In this document: positions 35,691-46,473 of the stretch, piece after piece
Position numbering within the stretch: the stretch's first letter is position 1
Layout of the letters: each line of letters starts with the position of its first letter
Assembly: GCA_032622095.1 (NCBI GenBank)
Contig: CP136069.1
Location: forward strand, 171,422,394 to 171,486,393
DNA: 64,000 bases
From: Siphonodentalium dalli
Lineage: Eukaryota > Mollusca > Scaphopoda > Gadilida > Siphonodentaliidae
Direction of reading: 5' to 3'
Made by a program: the position numbers and the translations under genes
The notes under the pieces: model-generated
The model's input: the letters and a program-made list of their open reading frames with translations, nothing else
Told to the model about the DNA's origin: nothing
The model's database searches: none

Positions 35691-37912
35691 TATAGAAACA
35701 TATGAAAGTATTAATGCACATTTATGAAATCGACAACTTCCCAAATATAGCTTTCGGGAAAATCGTCATGAAATTGATATCGCGTGTATTATATTACTAA
35801 TTGTGTCTTTAAACATTTCATGGTCTGATTTTGACGTATAACGTTCCCCTCAAGCAAAATTGTGAAATGCCATAATAGTGCAGTGTCCCAAGGGGACCGA
35901 ATTTCGATAAGATGACCATCCACTGCATAGGTTTTACATCAATGAACAACAAATACCCCAAAACTAAATATCAGTTATTCTAGAACATTTAGTAGGATAG
36001 AAGTAAAAATTAAAATAGTCTATAAATTATGAAGTTGTGTGGTCTTTGAAGTCCAATTCCTCGTAAAAAATGTGAAGTCTTAAACTTATATGGCTCATTC
36101 GAACCCTAAAATGTATGTATACGTAATTCGATAAAAGGGGTCCCAAAACATGTATATGCAAACTATTCCCGAGCTAATTCGTCGATATAGCGCTAAAAAA
36201 CGCGTTTTGTTAGTTAATTTTTGCGTAAATTTTATATCATTTCTCTGTTCCGGTGAAATTTTTCTCATCAGCCGATCTTCCGAGTGATGCCGGCAGAGCT
36301 CGTGTGTTTTCGGAAATAAGTGCATTCTGGATACCGCCATGTTTGTGACGTAATATTTTTCAAATTTACCCAGTGTCTCTATCCTTTTCGGTACGCGATA
36401 ATGTGTTTCCGTTGGATCTTATTTGTCCATGCGAGAATAATAACCCATATTAACAAGGATGTAACGATAGAACGGTTTTCCAGTTTGATACACAATGTCA
36501 ACATGGATTTTAGTCATTTACATTGATCTTGGAACACATTGATTTTTCGCAAATATACTCTAATCGCAATTTTGTAGGCAAACATTTTCAGTTGAGTGTG
36601 TCGATGAACTGCAGTTAGTTAAATTCCGTAGTTCTTTTTAAAGGTACTCAATCCGATCAGACGGTCCCCATACCATCAAGATACAACAGCAACAACATTT
36701 CTTCAAAATACGCTTTAGTTATCAGAATCGATGTATTGCAACAACATAATGCTAATCACTGTCAACTATAGTATAAAATTTCCCAAAACTTGTTGTTTAT
36801 CAACATTTTGTTCAACAAAATATGGCCGTATAATCACTAAAGTATCACACAAATTTACCGTATTACCACTTGACTTTAGAGTTATCCATCTTCATCCGCA
36901 ATTTTGTCCAAGGCCGTCCGTTTGACCGCGTGATTTCTGGGCCACATATTATTACACATCTCGAAAAATGACAAATTTCAACAATCGATATCTGTTCAAT
37001 CTGAGCTTTGGTGGGTGGGGTCCTCGACTCAAGTCTAATATTTTGTTAACCCCGAAGCCAGAGAAACACTAATTTAGGACCGAAATGAAAATTGGGAAAA
37101 TATGTTTCTACCTCTAATAAAAAGGAACGACATTGAAAAATGTCACTTCCCTGGTGACATACTGGCAGTACATATAGGTTACTTGGAACCGATAAAAGTT
37201 TTGACCTAGAAAATATTTGGACTAAGTTGTTTTTTATTCCATTTTGAAGTGGAATAATAATCATATCCTCTATATCATATCCAAAATCCGATAAATCCGC
37301 TTAGAGCAAAATGTTCTATTCAACATGGCATCCATGATGACAATAATTGGTATTGAAAAATGCTGATTTTCTGTGATAGGTGGCTTTAATTGCACCAACT
37401 ATCGCCAAGTTAGTAATAAAATGAAATATACACAAACAATGATTAGTCGTAAACCATATAATTATGTAGAATGGCTGTACCAGCTTGGCCATATCACACC
37501 TGTAACCCCATTTGATATTGGCATAGTTAGAAAATAGACATGAAATATAACACCAAAATAGCGTCTTCACCATCGGTTTCAGTAGTAGAATAGGATTAAA
37601 TTTGTTTAAATTATTTTTCCTCAAAATGTGTCTACATTGTTTACACGCCGTTCCCACGACATAACTTTCAAATTATACAGCAGTGAACACAAAGCTCACA
37701 TCTTCTACTATCATATGATATCTAATTTTTCTGTGTGTTGAACAAATATATTCAGAACAGTTAATCCATGTAGGTAATTAACACAGTTCCAATGCTATGT
37801 TCGTGTGTACACACTCTCCCCGCTTGTCTATCTTGTCTACAGTTGATTTCAACATATAAACATGATATGGGCGGATCTACGTAAATTATGAAAAACTATA
37901 TGCATATATACT
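35691..37912. other. Intronic sequence, nothing recognised
   Basis: AT-rich intronic DNA. The 113-codon minus-strand frame at 37316-37657 and others have no domain signal. Confidence 0.45.
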
Positions 37913-38328
37913 TAGCTAGATCATATCATGAATCGCTATACCCTGGCTACGCCCGTAGAGATAATTCTACACCAGTTCAAGTAATGTGAAATTTGTCATG
38001 TTCAGATTGGGAAGTTTATAAACATTTAAAAAAAACCAGTGCAGCTAATATATTCTTAGTTAATATCGTTCCTCAGTAAATAGTGTATTCCACTGTATAC
38101 GTAGTTCACGAAGATCCCAACTCGATGTTGCATGACATATAGAGTATAACACACCATATTGTGAAATATATTATGAAGGAACAAGTAATAAAAAAATATA
38201 TATAGTTACTGAGGTTGTTTTTTTCAATGCTATAAAGTTCTCCGTCAGAACATTAAACTGTTCCCATAGGGTTGAATATGATCTCTACGGTAGCCAGAGT
38301 ATAAATTCATGACATGATCTAATACTAA
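37913..38328. mobile_element. Short inverted-repeat element (candidate)
   Basis: TTAGCTAGATCATATCATGA followed by CCTGGCTACGCCCGTAGAGA at the left is mirrored by TCTCTACGGTAGCC...TCATGACATGATCTAATACT at the right, with arms of about 65 bp. No coding content; probably a MITE. Confidence 0.6.
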
Positions 38329-38863
38329 GTCTTGGCGACCCATTCCTATATTCTATAAGAAATATATTCAACATATACTGCAAATCATGCAATTTACTAT
38401 GATAATGATGTTGGATTGAAATTGAAATACAATTAAATTCTTGTCAACAGAGACCATTTTCTCACAGGGACACACGATCAAATTGAAACACCTTTGTCGA
38501 GTACGGAAATTATAAGACGCTGGGAAAGCTTATTTACGAATACTCCCGGAAATCCTCGGCTGTTGTCGTTGGTTATTGCATCAGAAAAAAATGTTCGGGA
38601 CCCAAACATTGCGATTTTGTTGTAATTTTCATGACTTGAATGCGTCTTTATGGGACATATATTGGTCGTAGAAAGGTAGTTTGGGTATTTATCTACCTAT
38701 TTTGATACCGGGGAAATTTCAAAAGCGAATATTATTTTTTGTATTTTGGAGCGCAAACCGCCATGTGGCTTTTAATAGAGTCAAGTTGGGACCGTATCAA
38801 TAACATATAATATAAAAGTAGCACTTATCTAGATGCCGGTTCTACACACATCTACGTAGTTAC

Positions 38864-39146
38864 CTGATCCGTTTGAGTAAATTTTCCCTCCCGTCAAGGT
38901 ACCATTCATTGTTCCGGCCGATTCAAAACATTCGCTGCTGACTTTGTTGTAAGAGAAACTGCGGCAATGATCGTTCCGGTCGCACGATGCCGCGCATTCC
39001 AACCTCGAACGACATCCATTCCATACACTGTCCACAGTATGGCCGCCCGATTCAGTTTCGACTTCATAGTGCGCTGCCAGAACTGCAGCGATTGTTGCAT
39101 ACAGAACCAGAAGAACGGGCCGCAATATTGTTACTGGTGAAAACAT
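38864..39146 (-). CDS. PAN-IgGFc-binding protein, exon 1 (signal peptide and PAN/Apple-like domain)
   Basis: The start ATG at 39144-39146 opens a signal peptide with a hydrophobic core (LLVLYATIAAVLA) and a likely cleavage near AAVLA-AHYE. A compact Cys-rich PAN/Apple-like domain follows: SVWNGCRSRLECAASCDRND, then HCRSFSYNKVSSECFESAG, the C-x6-C-x3-C-x5-C pattern of domains that bind carbohydrate or protein. I chose this ATG over one 14 codons upstream because the decayed paralogue at 51889 aligns from here. The coding part ends at CAG (38864) before a GTAACT donor; reading through would add only nine codons to a stop. Product: an extracellular ~507-residue protein with exon 2. No classic promoter element is certain. 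Confidence 0.85.
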
Positions 39147-39289
39147 TGTCTCTTGGCAAAGTATATAGTTAACCAGATTATCACACAATGTTTGCAGGTT
39201 ACTTCAAGCGATCGAGATGTTCGCGGTTCTGTTTCAATATCAAAGTGTTCAACTGTATTCTGTGAATATCCACAAAACCGTTCAAATGT

Positions 39290-39725
39290 TGCGCGCTTCA
39301 ATGTATTCTGTGAATAATCACAAACCCGTTCAAATGTTGCGCAAATGTGTATGATGTGCTGCGTGTAGATGTTGTGGCGTGCATGTACAATTTACGTCTC
39401 ATTGGCAGTTTCGGAATAACTGTTTAAATTAATTTCGGATCACAAGCCCGACGTTAATCATATTAGTGCCACCTGGCGAAGTGGGTGTTTCTCTCGCAGG
39501 ACAACGAATACACACACACCATTTCGAGTGACGTATTTATGGAGTGCTTTTGAAGCTGGTGTCATCTTCGTCGTATAAAGGTCTTGGGATTAATACTTGG
39601 AGGGGTATCGATCACCATTGATGTTACCTTTGTAGACTACAGACTACTGTGCACTGACCGCATTCTTGGGATCAATACTTGGAGGGGTATCGATCACCAT
39701 TGATGTTCCCTTTGTAGTCTACTGT
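39290..39725. repeat. Two local duplications upstream of the gene
   Basis: TGTATTCTGTGAATA with CAAATGTTGCGC is duplicated at about 39252-39295 and 39302-39343. ATACTTGGAGGGGTATCGAT with CACCATTGATGTT is duplicated at about 39592-39628 and 39674-39707. These sit in the putative 5' flank of the minus-strand gene. Confidence 0.8.
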
Positions 39726-39734
39726 GCAATGACC

Positions 39735-40540
39735 TCATCGTGGTGCCAAACGTGGCCACATCACGTGATAGACAATAACAAAAACTCATCTAAATCGATT
39801 TATCTCGCCGAATTCCTTTCATCATATAACCCACTTCTTCTCATCTTGAGAACTTCAAACGCAGTAGTATGTATACATGTACATAACATACCCCTGCGAT
39901 TTGTTGACTTGGCTGGCACTTGTTCCTTTTAGACTAGATATATTTATTTTCACACTTTTCATATCTAATTATGATATTTATCCTGTATGGTCATCGAAAA
40001 TATCCCTCAAGAAGTTCCAGTCACCTCGAATGGGATCACGGTATGAGTATGTGGATTTGGGAATAAGTAGAACCAATTGAAACTGGGAAATAGTGTCTCA
40101 AACATTGTTTTGGATACAGATAAGCGTCCTATTGTTAGACGCACACTGGCTTCTCCACTGATGTACTGAGAGGGAATGGCAATGGCTTATAACTATGGAC
40201 GATCCAAATACGTGCTGCCTGATAAGATAAAACTGATTGGGACTTGGTCAGTTGTCGTGATATGGAATGTTTGGTTAAACAGATATGAATCATTGTACCA
40301 CATTATGTCGGTTCAATTCGCGAGGAATAAATGAACGACATACCGATAACCTGTATTTAGATACTATAAATAACAATATCATGACAAATTGAAACTGTTC
40401 AAAATGTTGGCACATGAATGATTTATTCCATATTTAGGAATACACTAATAAGAAACGTTCCTCATATTTTTCTAGATATGTCCAGATTTGGTGCACGAAA
40501 AATCCATTATGCATTTGTAACCGGGTTACAGAGGTTACAA
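39735..40540. other. Intergenic, nothing recognised
   Basis: No domain-bearing frame or repeat structure was recognised. Confidence 0.45.
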
Positions 40541-40990
40541 TTCAAAAAATATCAAACGTGTTTTTTGTCACCAAGTTACATTTGGAAGTCGTTTCAAAAA
40601 TGCGACGTATTTTTGTCACAAAGTTACAAATGCTTATCAGAGAATTACTTCAACTAGAAAAATGAAAATATTTCAACCATCCTTGTTTAAAAAGGGTTAC
40701 AAAGTTGCGTTTGGTAGTCGTTTAAAAAATCCGACGTGTTTTTTGTCACATAGTTACATTTGGAAGTCGTTTCAAAATTGCGACTTGTTTTTTGTCACAA
40801 AGTTACAAATGCTTATCAGAGACAAAAAAACACGTCGCATTTTTGAAACGACTTCCAAATGTAACTTTGTAATCCTTTTTAACAAGAATGGGTGAAATAT
40901 TTTTATTTTTCTAATTGGAGTTATTCTATGATAAGCATTTTTAACTATGTAACAAAACACGTCGAATGTTTGAAACGACTTCCAAATGTG
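40541..40990. repeat. Inverted repeat adjoining the 52-bp array
   Basis: Phrases GTTACATTTGGAAGTCGTTT and TTTTTTGTCACAAAGTTAC (40560-40805) are mirrored by AAACGACTTCCAAATGTAAC (40847) and again near 40973. The arrangement is a rearranged foldback with multiple short arms. Frames across it are shadows. Confidence 0.75.
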
Positions 40991-41402
40991 CGGTTCTTTG
41001 TCGGATATGAGAGTATTAAAGGCGTCACACATATTGGGAGAGCGGTTCTTGGTCAGATATGAGAGTATTAAAGGCGCCACACATATTGGGAGAGCGGTTC
41101 TTTGTCGGATATGAGAGTATTAAAGGCGCCACACATATTGGGCGAGCGGTTCTTTGTCGGATGAGAGTATTAAAGGCGCCACACATATTGGGAGAGCGGT
41201 TCTTTGTCGGATGAGAGTATTAAAGGCGCCTCACATATTTGGAGAGCGGTTCTTTGTCAGATATGAGAGTATTAAAGGCGCCACACATATTGGAGAGCGG
41301 TTCTTGGTCAGATATGAGAGTATTAAAGGCGCCACACATATTGGGAGAGCGGTTATTTGTCAGATATAAGAGTATTAAAGGCGCCTCACATATTTGGGGA
41401 GA
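40991..41402 (+). repeat. 52-bp tandem array, 8 copies
   Basis: Unit: CGGTTCTTTGTCGGATATGA, GAGTATTAAAGGCGCCACAC, ATATTGGGAGAG. CGGTTC begins at 40991, 41043, 41095, 41147, 41197, 41247, 41298 and 41350, so units are 50-52 bp. Two units lack TA in GATATGAGAG. Frames through it are repeat translations. Confidence 0.95.
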
Positions 41403-41935
41403 GTTATATGGACCTGCTTGGTGTGTTAAGCCTTCGAATTATAGGAATGTAGAAATTTGTGCAATTTGTATAAATTATATGTGTGTAATTTATATTTTCA
41501 TTTTCTATTGTTCAGGCATTATCCACTTTGTAGCATTTATATTTTTGAATATGATTATGATTTTATCGTACAAACTTCACATATTTCCCTCTATTTTCAA
41601 ATAAGTATCTTACTTTAACCACCAAAAATATGAGATTGGCTAACATCATGGATAATGCTTTCTATTATATGGATCAAACTGATTTTAAAGATGCATAGCA
41701 TTTGAATATATCACGTTTCTCGTAAAGAAAGGTCACGTACATGTAGGTGTGGATATAAAAATATCCGCAAAAGTTTAATTTTGAATAAAAATTAGGTGCA
41801 ACAAACGTGCGGCTACAAATCATTTTTTAAATATAATATTTCACATATCAATGTTGCATGTTTCGGTGAATTCGTGTCCTGAAAAATAAATCGACTTACT
41901 CATTTGTTGTCAATGTAATCAATATATCAGGGGCC

Positions 41936-44091
41936 TGTTTCATGAAGCAAGGTCATAAGATTATCTTAAGATGGACTTAATCTAAGATCTAAGGTGGATC
42001 TTATGATGTAACTTTTCCGTTTCAAGAACGCGTTTCACAAAACAAGATTAAGTCCTACTTAAGTAGTAAGTTAAGTTCCAGCTCATTTAGACTGGTTATC
42101 GACAATTTTCTACAGTCCGGAACGAAAAAATGTGGGCTTGTGCAATCTTTATGTACGGCATTGAGAGGTTATCGAGAAAGAGCCGAGTCCGAGTTGACAT
42201 TATTGTGTGACAGGGATGCTGGATAGCGGTTGGGGTGGGGTGGGCGAATCAGCGCATGTATCTTAGTGTCTATAGTCAATGCATGACCTTATATTCGCAT
42301 ATGGATCTTAGACTTGTATGAGTTCCACGATGTGAATTCGAACATGAGTACATCGCAGGCTCTTAAAATGACGAGCTTTGCGTTTACTGACGAGTGGCGG
42401 TGTCAGAAATAAGACAATATAATTATATGGATCGACGCATGACTGCGACCATGCATTCACGCCGAGTTAATCAACTGAGAGCAATGATCAGGCGGCGATT
42501 TTTTTTATGTGAGCCGACATAACTCGTATATTATCGACCACCGCTCTCTACGTGTAGAAATAATAAATCGGCGATGTCATCAGGACACACATAGGTCATT
42601 TTTCGATTCAAAGGGAAATGAAAAATATTTGTTAGAGTAACTTTTTAATTATTTTTATGCAGATGTTTCATGTGGTTGTCATACCATGGATATATATATA
42701 ACTACGTTTTCGTTAGCACACTCGTATTAAGGGATGTCATCGTTATGGGTGTGTATATCATATATACAGTATGCTGTACAGCGGTTATCCCACCCCTGCA
42801 AAAAAGAACATGACAAAAATTTGGACAGCCTTGAAAATCACGACATATGGGCGTCGGCATAAACTCAATAAAAATAATATTCTCTATAGAAAATTGTCAC
42901 TATTTCTAAAACATATTTTGATAAAGAGCGTTTATGTTACCTTTCCTATATGACATATCTGCTTTGTAAACAGCCGACGGAAATTTGGAAAGAGCAAAGA
43001 ATTAACACATTAATTGATCTCATTGTACCCCATCTCCCACACACACATGGAATAACATAGAGGAGATTGTGAGCTTTGAGCTAGGCCATAATTATTATCA
43101 AAAGTTTAATTCGTGGGTAATACAATTTTATAATATATATTATCTATAGGTCACATACACAGCTGATAATTGACTATATCCTACATTCGACGAGGCTCGG
43201 GGTGGCTAGTTGGTCTCTGTGGTGAGGGGGGTACATCGAGCAATTTCCAACTGCATCCGCCCCTTAATTGAACCGGGCCAAACTTCCATGTTCGCGAAAT
43301 GCCATGTCCACCACACACGTTTGATTTAAACTTTCCAATTGGTATCTCAAATATTCCAACAGTTCGAAATTTCTAACCTGACGCCCTAAAGTTGGTGATT
43401 TTCGGTTGCTGCTGTTTGTCTAAAACAACACATTCCTTTAGTTATAAATTCAAACAATTGAAACCTATATATAGTGTACGATTAATGTTCTTGTCAGGCA
43501 TGAAATTTCCAATTGCTAAACATTTTGAAAAAAGTGTGTGTGTGTGGTGGGGGGGGGGGTAGACAACACACAAACCCCATTCGCACGTCCCTGGTGACAA
43601 GTCTGTACTCTGAATTGTTTTTAACAAATTAACTCTATGGTTATACGGTGGGGGGTTGCCTTCTCCAAACTTTGGTTTTGGAATGTTTGAGGTACCAGTT
43701 GGAATGTTTACACCCAAAGAGAATTTGGTGTTGTTTAAGGGGGTGTAGTTGGACATTTCGAGGCGAACACCCCCCTCTCACTCTGTAGCCACGACCCTGT
43801 ATACCAGACGACGAATTGCCCACCCAGACAAAGTACAAATATATCTGTAATTGCAAAATAACATAGGCCGCCATACGTGTGATCGATATGCCACTTATCA
43901 CGTGGGTCTTAACTTTAAGATTATCTTATGACACCTCACAGCAGTCTTAAAGTTAAGACCAAAGTTAAGACCATCTTAAGTTAAGACATTGTTCGTGAAA
44001 CGCACTTATGACTGAAGTTTGAACTTATGACCATCTTAAGTCCCAACTATGTCATAAGTTGCTTTCATGAAACAGGGCCCAGGGCTATAAA
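41936..44091. mobile_element. ~2.15-kb TIR DNA element, apparently non-autonomous
   Basis: GGGCCTGTTTCATGAAGCAA at the left is mirrored by TTGCTTTCATGAAACAGGGC at the right. Subterminal stretches are rich in TCTTAAG/CTTAAG (41960-42075 and 43895-44050). No transposase is readable; the interior holds only short frames and a G-run near 43551. The superfamily cannot be fixed because no clear target-site duplication was found. Confidence 0.8.
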
Positions 44092-44324
44092 GCATTTTCG
44101 AAAGATATTTTCATGAGACAATTCATGTAGTATATGTTGCCTGTTTTTGGAGATTTAATTCCCGAAAAAATAATAATGTTGCTCGTTGCTGCCAGTATAA
44201 CCATATTTCACGACAATTTTATATGATTGAAGATTAATCGACATATGTATACCACGAAGAACATTTCCTACCCTTCCGAACCCTTCCACGAATGGAGCTT
44301 CCTGAAATTTAGAGAACATCCTGT

Positions 44325-44378
44325 GCCAATGCATTCTCTTATAAAAGGGGACTGGCATATATAACATAATGCATTGGC
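44325..44378. repeat. Compound-palindrome family, single hairpin
   Basis: CCTGTGCCAATGCATTCTCT at the left is mirrored by ATAATGCATTGGC. The centre has decayed (AAAAGGGGACTGGCA). The left flank TGGAGCTTCCTGAAAT matches the right flank of the 50429-50560 locus in inverse orientation. Confidence 0.75.
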
Positions 44379-45225
44379 CTAACAATATGTATTCTCAATT
44401 CTCCAATAATGATAACACTATCATTGCCATCAAGCCGCGCCGGAGTCGCACTAGGGTTTCGACATCAGTGTTTATTGATATACATGCTTACAAGTCAGGG
44501 GACGGGCATGTCTTCACATACATGTTCATTACATCCTACGTTGTCTGCGTTGGCGGTCAGGAAAAACCAAAGAAAAATCCTCTTGGGAAAAACGATGGAA
44601 ACCAGCTTTCCGATACCAACATCTCTAACGCAGCTCGAATGTTCGGAAATTCATTCTAATTTATCAATTGTGCAACACAAACCTGTGCACACACTATATA
44701 ATATATAAATATAAATGAACATATATAAAATGTTCAAATATATACACTATGATCGTGATCGAATGACACATTTAGTGCGATTAATATAAATGACCATAAA
44801 ACTATTACTTCATACATAAGGTGTGATACGCGCATTTCAAAGTTGCAATTAACTTTTATTAATAATTATTCAACAAAAGTCAACAACAATTTTCTATAAT
44901 ATGCATGATTTCATGCGTTATAAGAATATCTGTTTCTCAGATATAGTTTCAACATACGAATCTCTTTACGTTATTGAACTGTCAATCCATAACATTACTC
45001 AAATGTTTGAAACAAAAATAATTGGAGCTGACCGGACGGACAAGGCGATTTGGCTTGAAATGACAAGCACGCTCTATAATAGCGTGACCTCTTTTCATTG
45101 TTCATGCACGAAGCGGTAAGACATGTAGATCGCTCACTCGTTATCACGAACAGCGAATACAATATTTTTCGGCTAATGTGCTTTGCACTAAACACTGAAC
45201 AATTATCATTACCTTGACCTTGTAA
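44379..45225. other. Intergenic, nothing recognised
   Basis: Short frames at 44369-44708 and 44901-45119 show no recognised domain. Confidence 0.45.
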
Positions 45226-45280
45226 GCCAGTGCGTTCTCTTATATATGCGAGGCTCGCATATATAAGAGACCGCAGTGGC
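45226..45280. repeat. Compound-palindrome family, solo hairpin
   Basis: GCCAGTGCGTTCTCTTATAT meets GCGAGGCTCGC at the centre and returns as ATATAAGAGACCGCAGTGGC, then ACAGGG. The stem is near perfect, although both arms differ from the family consensus at matching places (CAGTGCG against CGCAGTG). Confidence 0.8.
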
Positions 45281-45783
45281 ACAGGGTTTTTAATGCTGCG
45301 CCAGCACCAGAGGGTTAAATTCAGAAACCTGTTTTCAGTTATATATGGATAATCCCAGGCGGAATATTTTGCGCTCTATATTTGACAATGTCCGACTAAT
45401 TTAATATGAACCGGTGAATTTTAAATTGAACATGGATAGTTTAGTTTCTCGGAATAATGCGGAATGAATTGTTTATGACACAATTCTTTTATATATTTAA
45501 TTTAAAACAATGTGAGTTATGCAATTCAATTCAATTTTAATAGTAACTCTGGTCATCACAAAAGACATTACAGAGAGAAAATAGACACAACTACGAATCA
45601 TCAATACATGTAAATGTATACATACACATCAAATGATTAAGCCGGTGTGAATGCGGTGGTATTCTATGGTATACATCGGTGTCGCGTTTAATAGATGTAT
45701 ACTTGTTTACTCATCCTAATCAGATAATATATTTACTAATCTATGGTCTATGGTGTGTATCAACAAATTTAAATGTACTTATA

Positions 45784-45818
45784 TACATGTACTTATATAC
45801 ATGTACTTATATACATGT
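45784..45818 (+). repeat. 15-bp tandem triplet
   Basis: ACATGTACTTATAT is repeated three times in tandem with a final ACATGTG. A simple-sequence feature. Confidence 0.85.
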
Positions 45819-45873
45819 GTTTACTCGTGCACATACAATGTGAGCGCGCATACAACAGTCATGTGCGTAAGCC

Positions 45874-46173
45874 TCAGGAGTTTCTGAAAATATCCGAAAT
45901 CTTTTTAATGAATATCGAAAGGTTTTTTGTTTTGCGTTTGCTATGTTGATTGAATAATTGGTTAAACTTCAAAGTGTTTGGTCTATTGAAATAGTATGGT
46001 TTGATGTATCTTACTCTCAAACCCTTTAATTTTTCACACTTAAAAATAACGTGGAATTCATCTCCTAACGCTGCGTTACATAACGTGCACTTTCTTTCTG
46101 AGTAGTCTCGGTTTGTCCACGATCGTTCTTCGATTGGTAATTTATGTGCATCCAGTATGTGATTGCAGTGGTC
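45874..46173 (-). pseudogene. LINE ORF2 C-terminal remnant (zinc-knuckle tail)
   Basis: Reading the minus strand from 46173 to a TGA at 45874-45876 gives about 99 uninterrupted codons. They begin HKLPIEERSWTNRD, pass a zinc knuckle CTLCNAALGDEFHVIFKC (C-x2-C-x8-H-x4-C), and end with the usual RYIKPYYFNRPN...KFNQLF...LSIFIKKI tail of invertebrate non-LTR retrotransposons. Immediately upstream the frame hits a stop and later homology is unclear. The catalytic domains are absent. This is an old, truncated LINE relic and not a host gene. Confidence 0.82.
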
Positions 46174-46473
46174 TTACCATCCCAGCAAGGGGACAAAACT
46201 CTGATGTGCACTTTGATTGTTTTTGTCCGTCCACTCAGATATCTCAGTCATCGTTTGTCGGAACGAGAGCGCTTAATTTGCAATTTCCGTTTTATAGTTA
46301 TCATTCTTTATTTGGAATTAATTTTCTTGCCCACCGCCTGTATCTGACCCATGGGCTATCCATGCAGTCCCGGCGCTGATAGGGAACCCGAGCACCAACA
46401 CAACTTAACTTTAATCCACTCCCATCTTATGTCCCTCAACTTTTAAGCAATATTAACAAGAAAACAAAGTTGC

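Larger units (their letters stand above)
27797..38863 (-). other. ~11.07-kb phase-1 intron of the PAN-IgGFc gene
   Basis: On the minus strand it begins GTAACT after CAG (38864) and ends TTTATTTTCAG before exon 2. One base (G) is left in exon 1 and two (AA) in exon 2, forming a Glu codon, so both splice sites and phase agree. The intron hosts a 40-bp minisatellite next to the acceptor, several MITEs and a 2.3-kb TIR element. An additional small exon inside it cannot be excluded. Confidence 0.75.
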
